Origin: Ardenticatenaceae bacterium
GTDB taxonomy: Bacteria; Chloroflexota; Anaerolineae; Promineifilales; Promineifilaceae
Direction of reading: 5' to 3'
NCBI GenBank assembly: GCA_020634565.1
Contig: JACKBN010000001.1
Coordinates: forward strand, 186,001 to 250,000
DNA length: 64,000 bases
The notes below the pieces were generated by a model, which saw only the letters and a list, made by a program, of their open reading frames with translations, made no database searches and was not told the DNA's origin. Below, piece after piece: positions 51,330 through 60,300 of the stretch. Position numbers and translations under genes: made by a program. Position 1 is the first letter of the stretch. Each line of letters starts with the position of its first letter.

Positions 51330-54300
51330 ATGCAGTACAAGAGGCATTTCTGGCTGATTGGCCTGGGGCTTTGTTTAATTGCCCTCGGTTGGGGATTAGA
51401 ACCAACCAAAGCAGCCAACGATGAAAGTGTGGAAACGGCCGTTTCCACCGCCCCCCACCCCGATTACAACATCGCAGCAAGCACCAACCGCCAGCAAACC
51501 GCTGGCGAATGCGACATTTACGCCGTAGATCTGATTGGTGCCTGGGTCGATGCGGGGGCTATGGACGGTAATTTCCCGTTCACTTCCCTCAACGACGAGG
51601 CCTGCACCGGTGATTTCACCACCGACGTGCTCCCCCTCTTCACCACCGAAGGGGCCTGGTTTGAAGGCTCACAAGCCTGCACCGAATGCCACTTCGACAA
51701 TTCCGAAGATTCTCGGCACGAAATGAACCTGGGCAGCTACGCAGGCATCATGCTGGGCGGCGATGTCCTCTCTGACCCACCCGGCGTGGCGATTGTCATC
51801 CCTGGCAACTGGAGCGATTCCAAGCTGCGGGCGCGCCTGCGCAACAACCGCATGCCCCCCGGCTGGGAGTTTGATATCGAAGAAACCAACCGCGACGGAC
51901 CGCTGTTGGAGCACGATGGTGGCAACGTCTATGCCGTCGAACTGATTGGTGCCTGGGTTAATGCCGGCGCGCCAGAGGGCGACTTTGCCTGGACCGATAC
52001 CGACGGCAGCGAACACAACGGCACCTTTGAATCGGACGTGCTACCTCTGTTCACCACCGAAGATGCCTGGTTTGAAGGCTCTCAAGCCTGCACGGAGTGC
52101 CACTTCGACAACTCCGAAGATTCGCGCCACGAGATGAACCTGGGCAGCTACCAGGGCATCATACTCGGCGGCGACGTACTGTCCGATCCGCCGGGCATAG
52201 CGATTGTGCTGCCGGGCGATTGGGACAATTCCAAGCTGCGGGCGCGTCTGCGTAATAACCGCATGCCCCCCGGCTGGGAATTTGACATTGAAGAAACCAA
52301 TCGCGATGGACCGATTGTGACCGTAGGCACGATCAATAGACCCTCCACCGGAGCGGACTGTGACATTTATGCTGTCGATTTGATTGGTGCCTGGGTGGAT
52401 GCTGGAGCTACAGAAAGCAGCTTCCCCTTCACCTCCCTCAACGATGAAGCCTGCATTGGCGACTTTGCCAATGATGTGCTGCCTTTGTTCACCACCGAAG
52501 GCGCTTGGTTTGAAGGCTCGCAAGCCTGCACGGAGTGCCACTTCGACAATTCCGAAGACTCGCGCCATGAGATGAACCTGGGCAGCTACCAAGGCATCAT
52601 GCTGGGTGGCGATGTATTGTCTGACCCACCGGGAGTAGCGATTGTCATCCCCGGTAACTGGAGCGATTCCAAGCTGCGGGCACGGTTGCGCAACAACCGC
52701 ATGCCCCCTGGCTGGGAGTTTGACATTGAAGAAACCAATCGGGATGGACCGCTGCTGGAACACGATGGCGGCAACGTCTACGCTGTTGAACTTATCGGCG
52801 CTTGGGTTGATGCCGGCGCGACGGAAGGCGACTTTGCCTGGACCGACACCGACGGCAGCGAACACAATGGCAGCTTCGAATCGGACGTGCTGCCACTGTT
52901 CACCACTGAAAACGCCTGGTTTGAAGGCTCACAAGCGTGTACGGAGTGCCACTTTGACAACTCCGAAGATTCGCGCCATGAGATGAACCTGGGCAGCTAT
53001 CAAGGCATCATGCTGGGCGGCGATGTCCTGTCTGACCCACCAGGTGTGCCAATTGTATTAGCTGGCGACTGGGAGAATTCCAAGCTGCGGGCCCGCTTGC
53101 GCAACAACCGCATGCCCCCCGGCTGGGAGTTCGACATTGAAGAAACCAACCGCGACGGCCCAATTGTGACCGTGGGCACCTTTGCCAATGCGGTTGCGGC
53201 TGATAGCTGCGAAGTGTACGCCGTGGACCTGATTGGCGCCTGGGTTGATGCCGGTGCCCCCGAACTCGATCCGTTCGCCTTTACCGACAGTAATGACCTG
53301 GATTGTGCGGGTTCTTTTGACGCCGATATTCTGCCGCTGTTTAGCACAGAAAACGCCTGGTTTGAAGGCTCGCAAGCGTGCACCGAATGCCACTTTGACA
53401 ACTCCGAAGATTCTCGGCATGAGATGGACCTGAGCAGTTATGCGGGCATTATGCTGGGCGGCGATGTACTGTCAGACCCGCCGGGCGTGGCCATCATCAT
53501 TCCGGGGAACTGGAGCGATTCCAAGCTGCGGGCACGGCTGCGCAACAACCGCATGCCCCCTGGCTGGGAGTTTGACATCGAAGAAACCAACCGAGATGGA
53601 CCGCTGCTGGAGCACGACGGTGGCAATGTTTACGCTGTCGAACTGATTGGTGCCTGGGTCGATGCCGGTGCGCCAGATGGTGACTTTGGCTGGTCCGACA
53701 CCGATGGCGCAGAACACAATGGCAGCTTCGAGAATGATGTCTTGCCACTGTTTACCACCGAAAACGCCTGGTTCGAAGGTTCGCAAGCGTGTACGGAATG
53801 CCACTTTGACAATTCTGAAGATTCACGCCATGAGATGAACCTGGGTAGCTATGAGGGCATCATGCTGGGTGGCGACGTACTGTCAGACCCGCCGGGTGTG
53901 GCCATCATCATTCCGGGGAACTGGAGCGACTCCAAGCTTCGGGCGCGGCTGCGCAACAACCGTATGCCGCCTGGCTGGGAGTTTGACATCGAAGAAACCA
54001 ATCGAGATGGACCGTTGGTGCTGGCTGGCTATCCGGCCGACAGCGTGGGTCCGGTGCTGGTGAGTGCAGAGGTGGTGACTGAGGAAACGGCCGTTGCTGA
54101 TACGGCCGTCGAACCCGTGGAAATAATCTCTACTATCGACGAAGCCGGAACATCGCCCATTCCACCGGAGATTCCGGCCCCGACGATTACCGAGACGGTC
54201 ATGGAGCCATCCTTCCGGCCCATGTTCCTGGCGCTGTTTGGCTTGTTGACCGTGGTGTTTGGCGTGGCGATTGGCTTTAGTTCGGCCGTGCAATTACGCA

Positions 54301-55187
54301 AACCCGAAACGCAAAACAACAGGACCGATTACGCACGCAACATCGCCTTCCTGCTGTTTGCTATCCTGGCGGTATTCTCAGCCGGACTGGCCCTGCATGC
54401 CACCATCACCGACACCTTCACGCGGACCACGATCATCCATGAAGAGGTGCCTTTGCCCATCAACATGGTGCCAGAGATACCGCGCGTGCCAGAAGTGCGT
54501 CTGGAGGAATGGCAGGCCAAGATTCCGCCCGCCTATGCCCCACTCACCAATCCGTTTGCGGATGATCCGGCGGCCGTATTTGCCGGTAAGGCCGTGTATG
54601 AAGATCATGATTGCTATGAGTGCCATGGCGAAAATCTGGATGGACAGGGCAACTTTAGCGAAGGGTTGAAGCCGCGCCCGGTGAATCTGACCGACCCGGC
54701 CTTGATGAACCTGCCGTTTATCACCGACGCTTACTTGTTCTGGCGCATCAGCGAGGGCGGCAGCCAGTCGCCATTCTTCTCGGCGATGCCTGCCTGGAAG
54801 GCGTACCTGACGGAGACAGAGCGCTGGCAACTGATTGCCTACATTCGCAGCCAGGTTGGCACGCAATTGTCTGAGAGCGATCAGGCAGCGATTGCCGTGA
54901 TTGAGCAAGCTGGCTGCTTTGCCTGTCATCGCATCGAGGCGATGGGGCGCGGCGGCAAGATTGGCCCAGGCTGGGATGAAGTCGGGGAAATGGCCGGTAC
55001 CCGTGTGTCTGGCATGAGCGGCGAGGAGTACATCCGCCAATCGATTCTGGACCCGCAGGCGTTTACGGTGCCCGGCTTTGAAGACCAGGCAAACACGATG
55101 CCGGCAGACTTTGGCGAGAAGCTTACGCCGGAGGAGATCGATCTGCTGGTTAATTTCCTGACAAATCTCTCGTTTGATGATGATTAG
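51330..55187 (+). CDS. Repeat-built c-type cytochrome, 8 CxxCH, two membrane helices
   Basis: This protein of about 1285 aa has a signal peptide (FWLIGLGLCLIALGWGLEP). Six homologous units of about 138 residues follow, each with one CTECHFDNSEDSRHEMNLG motif, then LSDPPG and RNNRMPPGWEFDIEETNRDGP, which looks like a planctomycete-type cytochrome c (PSCyt-like) domain. Two membrane helices near residue 930-1010 and a C-terminal diheme cytochrome c part with CYECHGENLDGQG and CFACHRIEAMGRGGK complete it. It can carry electrons between outside units and the envelope. AAGGAGG precedes adjacent ATG codons; the second (7-nt spacing) was taken, and the first would add one residue. Confidence 0.85.
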   Translation: MQYKRHFWLIGLGLCLIALGWGLEPTKAANDESVETAVSTAPHPDYNIAASTNRQQTAGECDIYAVDLIGAWVDAGAMDGNFPFTSLNDEACTGDFTTDVLPLFTTEGAWFEGSQACTECHFDNSEDSRHEMNLGSYAGIMLGGDVLSDPPGVAIVIPGNWSDSKLRARLRNNRMPPGWEFDIEETNRDGPLLEHDGGNVYAVELIGAWVNAGAPEGDFAWTDTDGSEHNGTFESDVLPLFTTEDAWFEGSQACTECHFDNSEDSRHEMNLGSYQGIILGGDVLSDPPGIAIVLPGDWDNSKLRARLRNNRMPPGWEFDIEETNRDGPIVTVGTINRPSTGADCDIYAVDLIGAWVDAGATESSFPFTSLNDEACIGDFANDVLPLFTTEGAWFEGSQACTECHFDNSEDSRHEMNLGSYQGIMLGGDVLSDPPGVAIVIPGNWSDSKLRARLRNNRMPPGWEFDIEETNRDGPLLEHDGGNVYAVELIGAWVDAGATEGDFAWTDTDGSEHNGSFESDVLPLFTTENAWFEGSQACTECHFDNSEDSRHEMNLGSYQGIMLGGDVLSDPPGVPIVLAGDWENSKLRARLRNNRMPPGWEFDIEETNRDGPIVTVGTFANAVAADSCEVYAVDLIGAWVDAGAPELDPFAFTDSNDLDCAGSFDADILPLFSTENAWFEGSQACTECHFDNSEDSRHEMDLSSYAGIMLGGDVLSDPPGVAIIIPGNWSDSKLRARLRNNRMPPGWEFDIEETNRDGPLLEHDGGNVYAVELIGAWVDAGAPDGDFGWSDTDGAEHNGSFENDVLPLFTTENAWFEGSQACTECHFDNSEDSRHEMNLGSYEGIMLGGDVLSDPPGVAIIIPGNWSDSKLRARLRNNRMPPGWEFDIEETNRDGPLVLAGYPADSVGPVLVSAEVVTEETAVADTAVEPVEIISTIDEAGTSPIPPEIPAPTITETVMEPSFRPMFLALFGLLTVVFGVAIGFSSAVQLRKPETQNNRTDYARNIAFLLFAILAVFSAGLALHATITDTFTRTTIIHEEVPLPINMVPEIPRVPEVRLEEWQAKIPPAYAPLTNPFADDPAAVFAGKAVYEDHDCYECHGENLDGQGNFSEGLKPRPVNLTDPALMNLPFITDAYLFWRISEGGSQSPFFSAMPAWKAYLTETERWQLIAYIRSQVGTQLSESDQAAIAVIEQAGCFACHRIEAMGRGGKIGPGWDEVGEMAGTRVSGMSGEEYIRQSILDPQAFTVPGFEDQANTMPADFGEKLTPEEIDLLVNFLTNLSFDDD
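51510..54018 (+). repeat. Threefold 849-bp tandem repeat with 414/435-bp halves
   Basis: The unit starts fall at 51510, 51924, 52359, 52773, 53208 and 53625. The period is 849 bp for the pair and 414/435 bp for the halves, with odd units starting CD(I)YAVDL and even units NVYAVEL. So an ancient duplication of one monohaem domain was followed by amplification of the pair to three copies. The array carries no ACGGCCGT. Confidence 0.88.
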
Positions 55188-55200
55188 TTGATTGCATTTG

Positions 55201-55238
55201 AGCGTGGTCCAATCTGAGTAGATTGGACCACGCTTTTT
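55201..55238 (+). terminator. Perfect 15-bp hairpin terminator built from a REP palindrome
   Basis: AGCGTGGTCCAATCT pairs fully with AGATTGGACCACGCT around a 4-nt loop and is followed by four T, right after the repeat cytochrome gene. Its arms contain the GGTCCAATCT core of the palindrome surrounding the downstream transposase, so a REP element appears to have been co-opted as terminator. Confidence 0.85.
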
Positions 55239-55256
55239 GCTGTTTTGAGGTGCCAC

Positions 55257-56444
55257 ATGCGTCGTTGGACGCTATTTTTCCCTTTGATTGTGCTGCTGCT
55301 TGGCTGTACTTCTGCCCCATCTGCACCGCCACCAACGCCGACACTGGCCGCAACGGCCGTTCCCCCCACACCATCACCTTCACCTACCGCCACCCAATCT
55401 ACCGCCGCGCCGGACCTGATCTGGCAACTGCCGTTTGGCGCGAGTCTCAAAGGGCCAGCGGCGTTTGCGGCCGGACGAGTCTTTGTGGCGACGGATACGG
55501 CCGTTTTTGCCCTCGATCCCGCTACAGGAGATACGCTGTGGGAGATGACATTGGATGGTGGCGTTTGGTCGCGCTCGTTGGCGGCTAACGAAACGGCCGT
55601 TATCGTCGGCAGTCCTGGGCAAATGGTGGCGCTCAATCCGGCAGACGGCGCAATTTTGTGGCAGCTGCCGCTGGTAGGCGATCTGCTGTGGGCACCGCTG
55701 CTGGCAAACGGCATGGTTTTTGCAGGCACCGCGTTTGTAGGTCCGGGCGTCACGCCCAACCCAGACGGGAACGCCTGGGTGTATGCCGTGGAGATTGCGT
55801 CTGGAGAACTGGTGTGGTCGTGGGAAACGGCCGTTTACACGCTCACCACACCCACCAGCAACGGAAACCAACTGTTCGTTGGCGGCAGCTTCTTAAATCC
55901 AGCGTCCGATGTGGAAGAAGGCGGCTTTTTGCGCCTGCATGCCTTTGCTCAGCAAACCGGTGAACTGCAATGGCAAGCCGAGCGGCAGGATGGCTTCATC
56001 AAGTCGCTGGCGACCGATGAGGACACCCTGTTTTTGTTGGCATACACAGATATGGTTTATGGGCTAGACGGCCGTTCTGGCGAGGTGCGCTGGGAATATC
56101 CAACCGAAAATTGGTCGCCGGGGTTTAGCTGGCAGGATGGCGTGCTCTATTTTGGCAGCGATAATGCGTTTGTGCATGCGGTAGATGGTGGTTTGGGAAC
56201 GGCCGTATGGCGCACGCAGCTAGAAGGTGTGTTCAACGCCCCCCGCGCCGAACTGACGCTGGATGACACCACGGCTTACTTCCAAGGGAATGACAACCAG
56301 CTCTACGCTCTCAATCTTGCCAGTGGTGAATTGCTCTGGAAAACCGACCCACAACCTCGCTCCCGCGTTCCCCTCACCTTCGGTGATGGCTGGCTCTTTT
56401 TGGTGGATCAAGAGGGTACCCTCTCTGCTTTTCAATCTCCCTAG
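55257..56444 (+). CDS. PQQ-type beta-propeller lipoprotein (BamB-like)
   Basis: This 395-aa protein has a lipobox (LIVLLLGCTSAP) and a Pro/Thr linker. It then has blade repeats of the quinoprotein/BamB type: ALDPATGDTLWEMTLDGG, ALNPADGAILWQLPLVGD, EIASGELVWSWETAVY, LDGRSGEVRWEYP and LNLASGELLWKTDP. These form a seven- or eight-bladed propeller without evident PQQ-binding residues, so a structural or binding role outside the membrane is more likely than catalysis. GAGG stands before the ATG. It follows the cytochrome gene and its terminator, so it is a separate unit. Confidence 0.85.
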   Translation: MRRWTLFFPLIVLLLGCTSAPSAPPPTPTLAATAVPPTPSPSPTATQSTAAPDLIWQLPFGASLKGPAAFAAGRVFVATDTAVFALDPATGDTLWEMTLDGGVWSRSLAANETAVIVGSPGQMVALNPADGAILWQLPLVGDLLWAPLLANGMVFAGTAFVGPGVTPNPDGNAWVYAVEIASGELVWSWETAVYTLTTPTSNGNQLFVGGSFLNPASDVEEGGFLRLHAFAQQTGELQWQAERQDGFIKSLATDEDTLFLLAYTDMVYGLDGRSGEVRWEYPTENWSPGFSWQDGVLYFGSDNAFVHAVDGGLGTAVWRTQLEGVFNAPRAELTLDDTTAYFQGNDNQLYALNLASGELLWKTDPQPRSRVPLTFGDGWLFLVDQEGTLSAFQSP

Positions 56445-56450
56445 CTGCGC

Positions 56451-56510
56451 AGATTGGTCCAATCTCCTTCACATGAAAACGTCCCCCATTGAAAAAGATT
56501 GGACCAATCT
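56451..56510. repeat. Left REP pair of the RAYT unit
   Basis: AGATTGGTCCAATCT (56451-56465) and AGATTGGACCAATCT (56496-56510) flank CTTCACATGAAAAC and CATTGAAAA. It lies between the propeller gene stop and the transposase start. The right-hand unit has the same parts with small changes. Confidence 0.8.
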
Positions 56511-56553
56511 TGGGGGCAAGCTTATACTTTTGGCGACCTGTCAGGAGGGAAAG

Positions 56554-57216
56554 ATGGCAAACGAACCGTTGCGGTACGGCCGTATTTACCACATCTACAA
56601 TCGCGGCAACAACGGCGAAAATTTGTTTGTCCAACGACGGAACTACCCCTACTTTTTGCAGCTCTATGCCAAATATATTCAGCCGGTGGCTGAAACCTAC
56701 GCATACTGCTTGTTGCCCAACCACTTTCATTTTGCCCTAAGAACTTATACCGAGGAAGAGCAAGAAGCGTATCACCGCAACCAGATTGGACCAATCTTGG
56801 AAGATCATTCAAGTGCCAAAAATGACCTACAGATTGGTCCAATCTTTGCGCCTCAAGAGCCTAGCCGAGCGTTTAACAACTTTTTTATTGCCTATGCTCG
56901 TGCCTTCAACAAAGCGACCAACCGCACTGGCGCTTTGTTTGAATCCCCGTTTGGGCGCAAAGCTGTGGGCAGCCAGCATTATTTGCTGACGTTAATCAGC
57001 TACATTCATCACAACCCACAAAAACATGGTTTTGTAACTGATTTTCGAGATTGGCCTTGGTCTAGTTATGGGACAATCTTGTCAGACAGACCCACAAATA
57101 TCAATCGTGATGAGGTGTTGGCCTGGTATAACGGCCGTTCCCAATTTGCCGATGCCCACGCTACGGAACAAGATACAAAGCTAATTGCACCACTTTTGTT
57201 GGAAGATTGGTTCTAG
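56554..57216 (+). CDS. REP-associated tyrosine transposase (RAYT, Y1_Tnp family)
   Basis: This 220-aa protein has the IS200/IS605-like HUH-type nuclease fold: YGRIYHIYNRGNNGENLF at the start, the metal-binding HxH in LLPNHFHFALRT, and SYIHHNPQKHGFV with the downstream residues typical of RAYTs. A candidate catalytic Tyr lies in the latter half. The AGGAGGGA RBS is 4 nt before the ATG; the open frame upstream of it overlaps the previous gene. Within the linker after HFHF two REP palindromes are translated as QIGPIL and QIGPIF, an in-frame insert of 63 nt. It acts on single-stranded REP sequences. Confidence 0.85.
   Translation: MANEPLRYGRIYHIYNRGNNGENLFVQRRNYPYFLQLYAKYIQPVAETYAYCLLPNHFHFALRTYTEEEQEAYHRNQIGPILEDHSSAKNDLQIGPIFAPQEPSRAFNNFFIAYARAFNKATNRTGALFESPFGRKAVGSQHYLLTLISYIHHNPQKHGFVTDFRDWPWSSYGTILSDRPTNINRDEVLAWYNGRSQFADAHATEQDTKLIAPLLLEDWF
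56783..56845. repeat. REP pair inserted in frame within the transposase gene
   Basis: AGATTGGACCAATCT (56783-56797) and AGATTGGTCCAATCT (56831-56845) enclose 33 bp and span 63 nt, a multiple of three. The register is the reverse of that in the flanking pairs. The encoded peptide lies in the loop after the HxH motif, where RAYTs tolerate length variation. Confidence 0.8.
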
Positions 57217-57231
57217 GATTGCGACGTACGT

Positions 57232-57292
57232 AGATTGGTCCAATCTTCTTCAGCTGAAAACAACTTTCATTGCAAGAAGATTGGACCAATCT
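57232..57292. repeat. Right REP pair of the RAYT unit
   Basis: AGATTGGTCCAATCT (57232-57246) and AGATTGGACCAATCT (57278-57292) surround TTCAGCTGAA, itself a palindrome, and CATTGCAAGA. It lies between the transposase gene and the end of the convergent repeat-protein gene, and may also stop transcription from both sides. Confidence 0.8.
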
Positions 57293-57307
57293 ATTTTAGA
57301 GGATCAA

Positions 57308-60300
57308 TTAATTACCGTTGACCACTAGCGGCAAGAAAATCGTGAATGTATCTGGCTCGATGGTGAGGGTCACAACGGCCGTTTCTACCGCATACACCGT
57401 GCCATCAAACCCCGTCCAGCTAAAAGATGTGTCTCCTGTCCAGTCCAGATCCGGCATGAACGCCAAATTGCCCAACTGCCCTACCGGAATCACCTGATTG
57501 AGCGCAACCGGCGTGCCGCTCAGCGTCAGACTGCCATTGGCAGGGAGTGAGCTGATGCGGATGGATTGCAAACTGTCGTTGTCCACATCGTTGAAATTGT
57601 CTGTGAAGGAAACGGCCGTAAACGCCAACGCACTATTCTCAACTCCCGTCAACGTAAAGGCCGCCACCGTGGGCGCATCATTGATGGGCGAAATCGTGAT
57701 GAGGAACGTCTGCGCCGCCGACGTATCCTGACCGCCGTTGGCCGTACCGCCATTGTCTTGCAGTTGCACCGACACCGTCGCCACGCCAAACGCATCCGCC
57801 GCTGGCGTAAAGGTGAGGTCTCCGGTCGCGTCATCGACGCTGGGCTGCACGGCAAACAAGCTGTTGTTGTCGTTGCTGGTGAGGAAGGTCAGCGTTTGCC
57901 CACCTTCCGTCGCCGAACCGGGATCGATGGCGCTGGCCCAGCCAGCCACCGTAATTGGCCCGGAATCTTCCTCAACCGTCTGGTCTGCCCCAGCTAAAAA
58001 GCTGGGCGCATCGTTGACAAACGTGAGCGAGATGGTGAACTGCTGCGTGGCGGAGCTGTCCACGCCGCCGTTGGCCGTGCCGCCATTGTCGGTGAGCATC
58101 ACGCTGACGTTGGCTACCAAATCCAAGCCCGAACCGCTGATGGTGGTAAAGGTCAGATTGCCCGTTGTGGCATCAATCGCTGGCGGCACCACAAACAGCG
58201 CTGCATTGTCGTGGCTAACGTCGAAGGTGAGCGTTTGGCCGCTCTCGTTGGCGGCCCCAGCAGAGATGTTGCTGGCCCAGCCCACAATTTCATACGCCCC
58301 GCCGTTTTCCTCGTCAATATGCTGATCGGCTCCCGCAGTGAAGGAAGGCGCGTCGTTAACGGCCGTTACCGTAATCGTGAACTGGTGCGGGGCAGAGGTG
58401 TCCACACCGCCGTTTAGTGTGCCGCCGCTGTCTTGCAAAACGGCCGTAACCGTTGCCGATCCGTTCGCATTGGCCGCTGGCGTGTAGGTCAACGTCCCCG
58501 TCGTTGCGTTCACGGCTGGCCCACTGTCAAACAGCGCATCATTGTTCGTTGTCAGCACAAACGTCAGCGTCTGCCCAGATTCATTAGGCGAACCAGTGTT
58601 CATGCTGCTGGCCCAGTTGGCCACCGACTGCGCTCCAGCATCTTCCAGCACTTGTTGATTGCCACCGCCCGTAAAGGTTGGTGCATCGTTCACCGGATTC
58701 ACCGTCAGTATAAAGATTACCTGGCTGCTGTTTTGGCCCCCGTTGGCCGTGCCGCCATCGTCAGATAGCGTCACAGTTACCTGCGCCGTGCCGGACTGAT
58801 CCGCCACCGGCGTGAAGGTGAGATTGCCCGTGAGCAAGCTAACCGCTGGCGGAGACGAAAACAAGCCATTGTTGTTAGAACTCACGGTGAATTCCAACCC
58901 CTGCGCATCTTCCCCAAACGGCCCTGGCGAGATGTTGCTGGCCCAGCCAGCCACCGTTTGCGCGCCGCTGTCCTCGTTCACCGTCACGTTGCCACTGTTG
59001 CTGAAAGTTGGCGCATCATTCACCGAGGTCACCGTGATGAAAAACGTTTGCGCCGGGGAGAGATTGACGCCGCCGTTGGCCGTACCGCCGTCATCCTGCA
59101 AGCGCACCGTGATGGTGGCCGAGCCAAACACATTAGCCGCTGGCGTAAAGGTGAGATCACCCGTCACGGCATCAATTGCTGGCGGCGTGGGGAACAAGGT
59201 TGTGTTGTTACTGCTCACCACAAACGTGCCGGTTTGCCCGGATTCATTGGCTGGCCCCAGATTCATATTGCTGGCCCAGCCGGTAACCGTTTGCAATCCC
59301 GCATCTTCGGCCACCGTTTGGTCTGTGCCGCGCGTAAAAGAGGGCGCATCGTTGACGGCATTGATGGTGATGGATAATGCGGCGGTTGAAGCCGCGTAAT
59401 CAATACCATCGAAGCCGTTCCAGGTCAGGCTGCTGCTGCCAAACCAGTCGGCGACTGGTGTAAAGGTCAGGTTAGCAATCTCGGCCACCGGAATCACATC
59501 ATTGGCAGCGACCGGGCTGCCGCTGAGCTGCAAACTGCCGTTGGCAGGCAGCGCAGTGATTTGCACCTGAATCAAACTGTCCCCATCGGGATCATCAAAG
59601 TTATTGCTGAAATCGGTGCTGCTGAAGGTGTAGTTGCTATCTTCATTACCGATAACACCACCCGCTAACAAGGTTGGCGCGTTATTTTGCGATTCGTAGC
59701 GCGCGACGGCAAAGTTTTTGTCGCCGCTGGTCACGTCGGTCAGCCCCACAACGATGATGCGATTGTCGGGCTGCACAGCAACCGCGTACGCTTCATCCTG
59801 ATGGTTGCCGTTGCTGAGCACGGTGCCGATATCGGTGTAAACAATACCCGTGCCGCCAAAATTACTGTCCAGCGTGCCGTCGCCGTTGTAGCGAGCCACG
59901 CGAAAATCTTCGTTGTTAGGGGCTCCATTTTGGGTGAAGCCGATGACCACGAGCTTGTCCGTAGGCTGCACGGCCAAATCGTAGGTGAAGTCGGCCAGAC
60001 CGGGATTGCTAGTGACGACGGTCCCGCTGCTGCCAAAGGTTGTATCCAACACGCCGTCGGCTGTGAAGCGAGCCAGCGTGGTTTCTTCATCAGCCATTTC
60101 AGAGAAACCGGCTAGCACGAGCGCGCCGGTCGATTGTTCCGCCAGCGCATAAGCCAAGTCATTGCTGCCGCCGCTGGGGTCGGCGGTGGCTATCCCGCTA
60201 CTGCCAAAGCTGCTGTCCAACGCGCCGCTGCTGGTAAAGCGAGCGATGCCGAAATCTTGATCGTCGCCCTGGTTGGCAAAGCCACCAATGACAATGGCTC

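Larger units (their letters stand above)
56451..57292 (+). mobile_element. REP-associated transposase (RAYT) unit with flanking palindrome pairs
   Basis: A tyrosine transposase gene is bounded on both sides by similar 60-bp units, each made of two AGATTGGWCCAATCT palindromes in opposite base register (GGTCC then GGACC) about 30 bp apart. The unit has the layout expected of a RAYT gene with its REP/BIME elements. No target-site duplication was found, and whether the whole unit moves is not known. Confidence 0.7.

Noticed and set aside
51510..54018. Long tandem repeats as a possible integrated or satellite element
   Set aside because: The reading frame is kept through all six units and the repeats encode a domain with haem motif.
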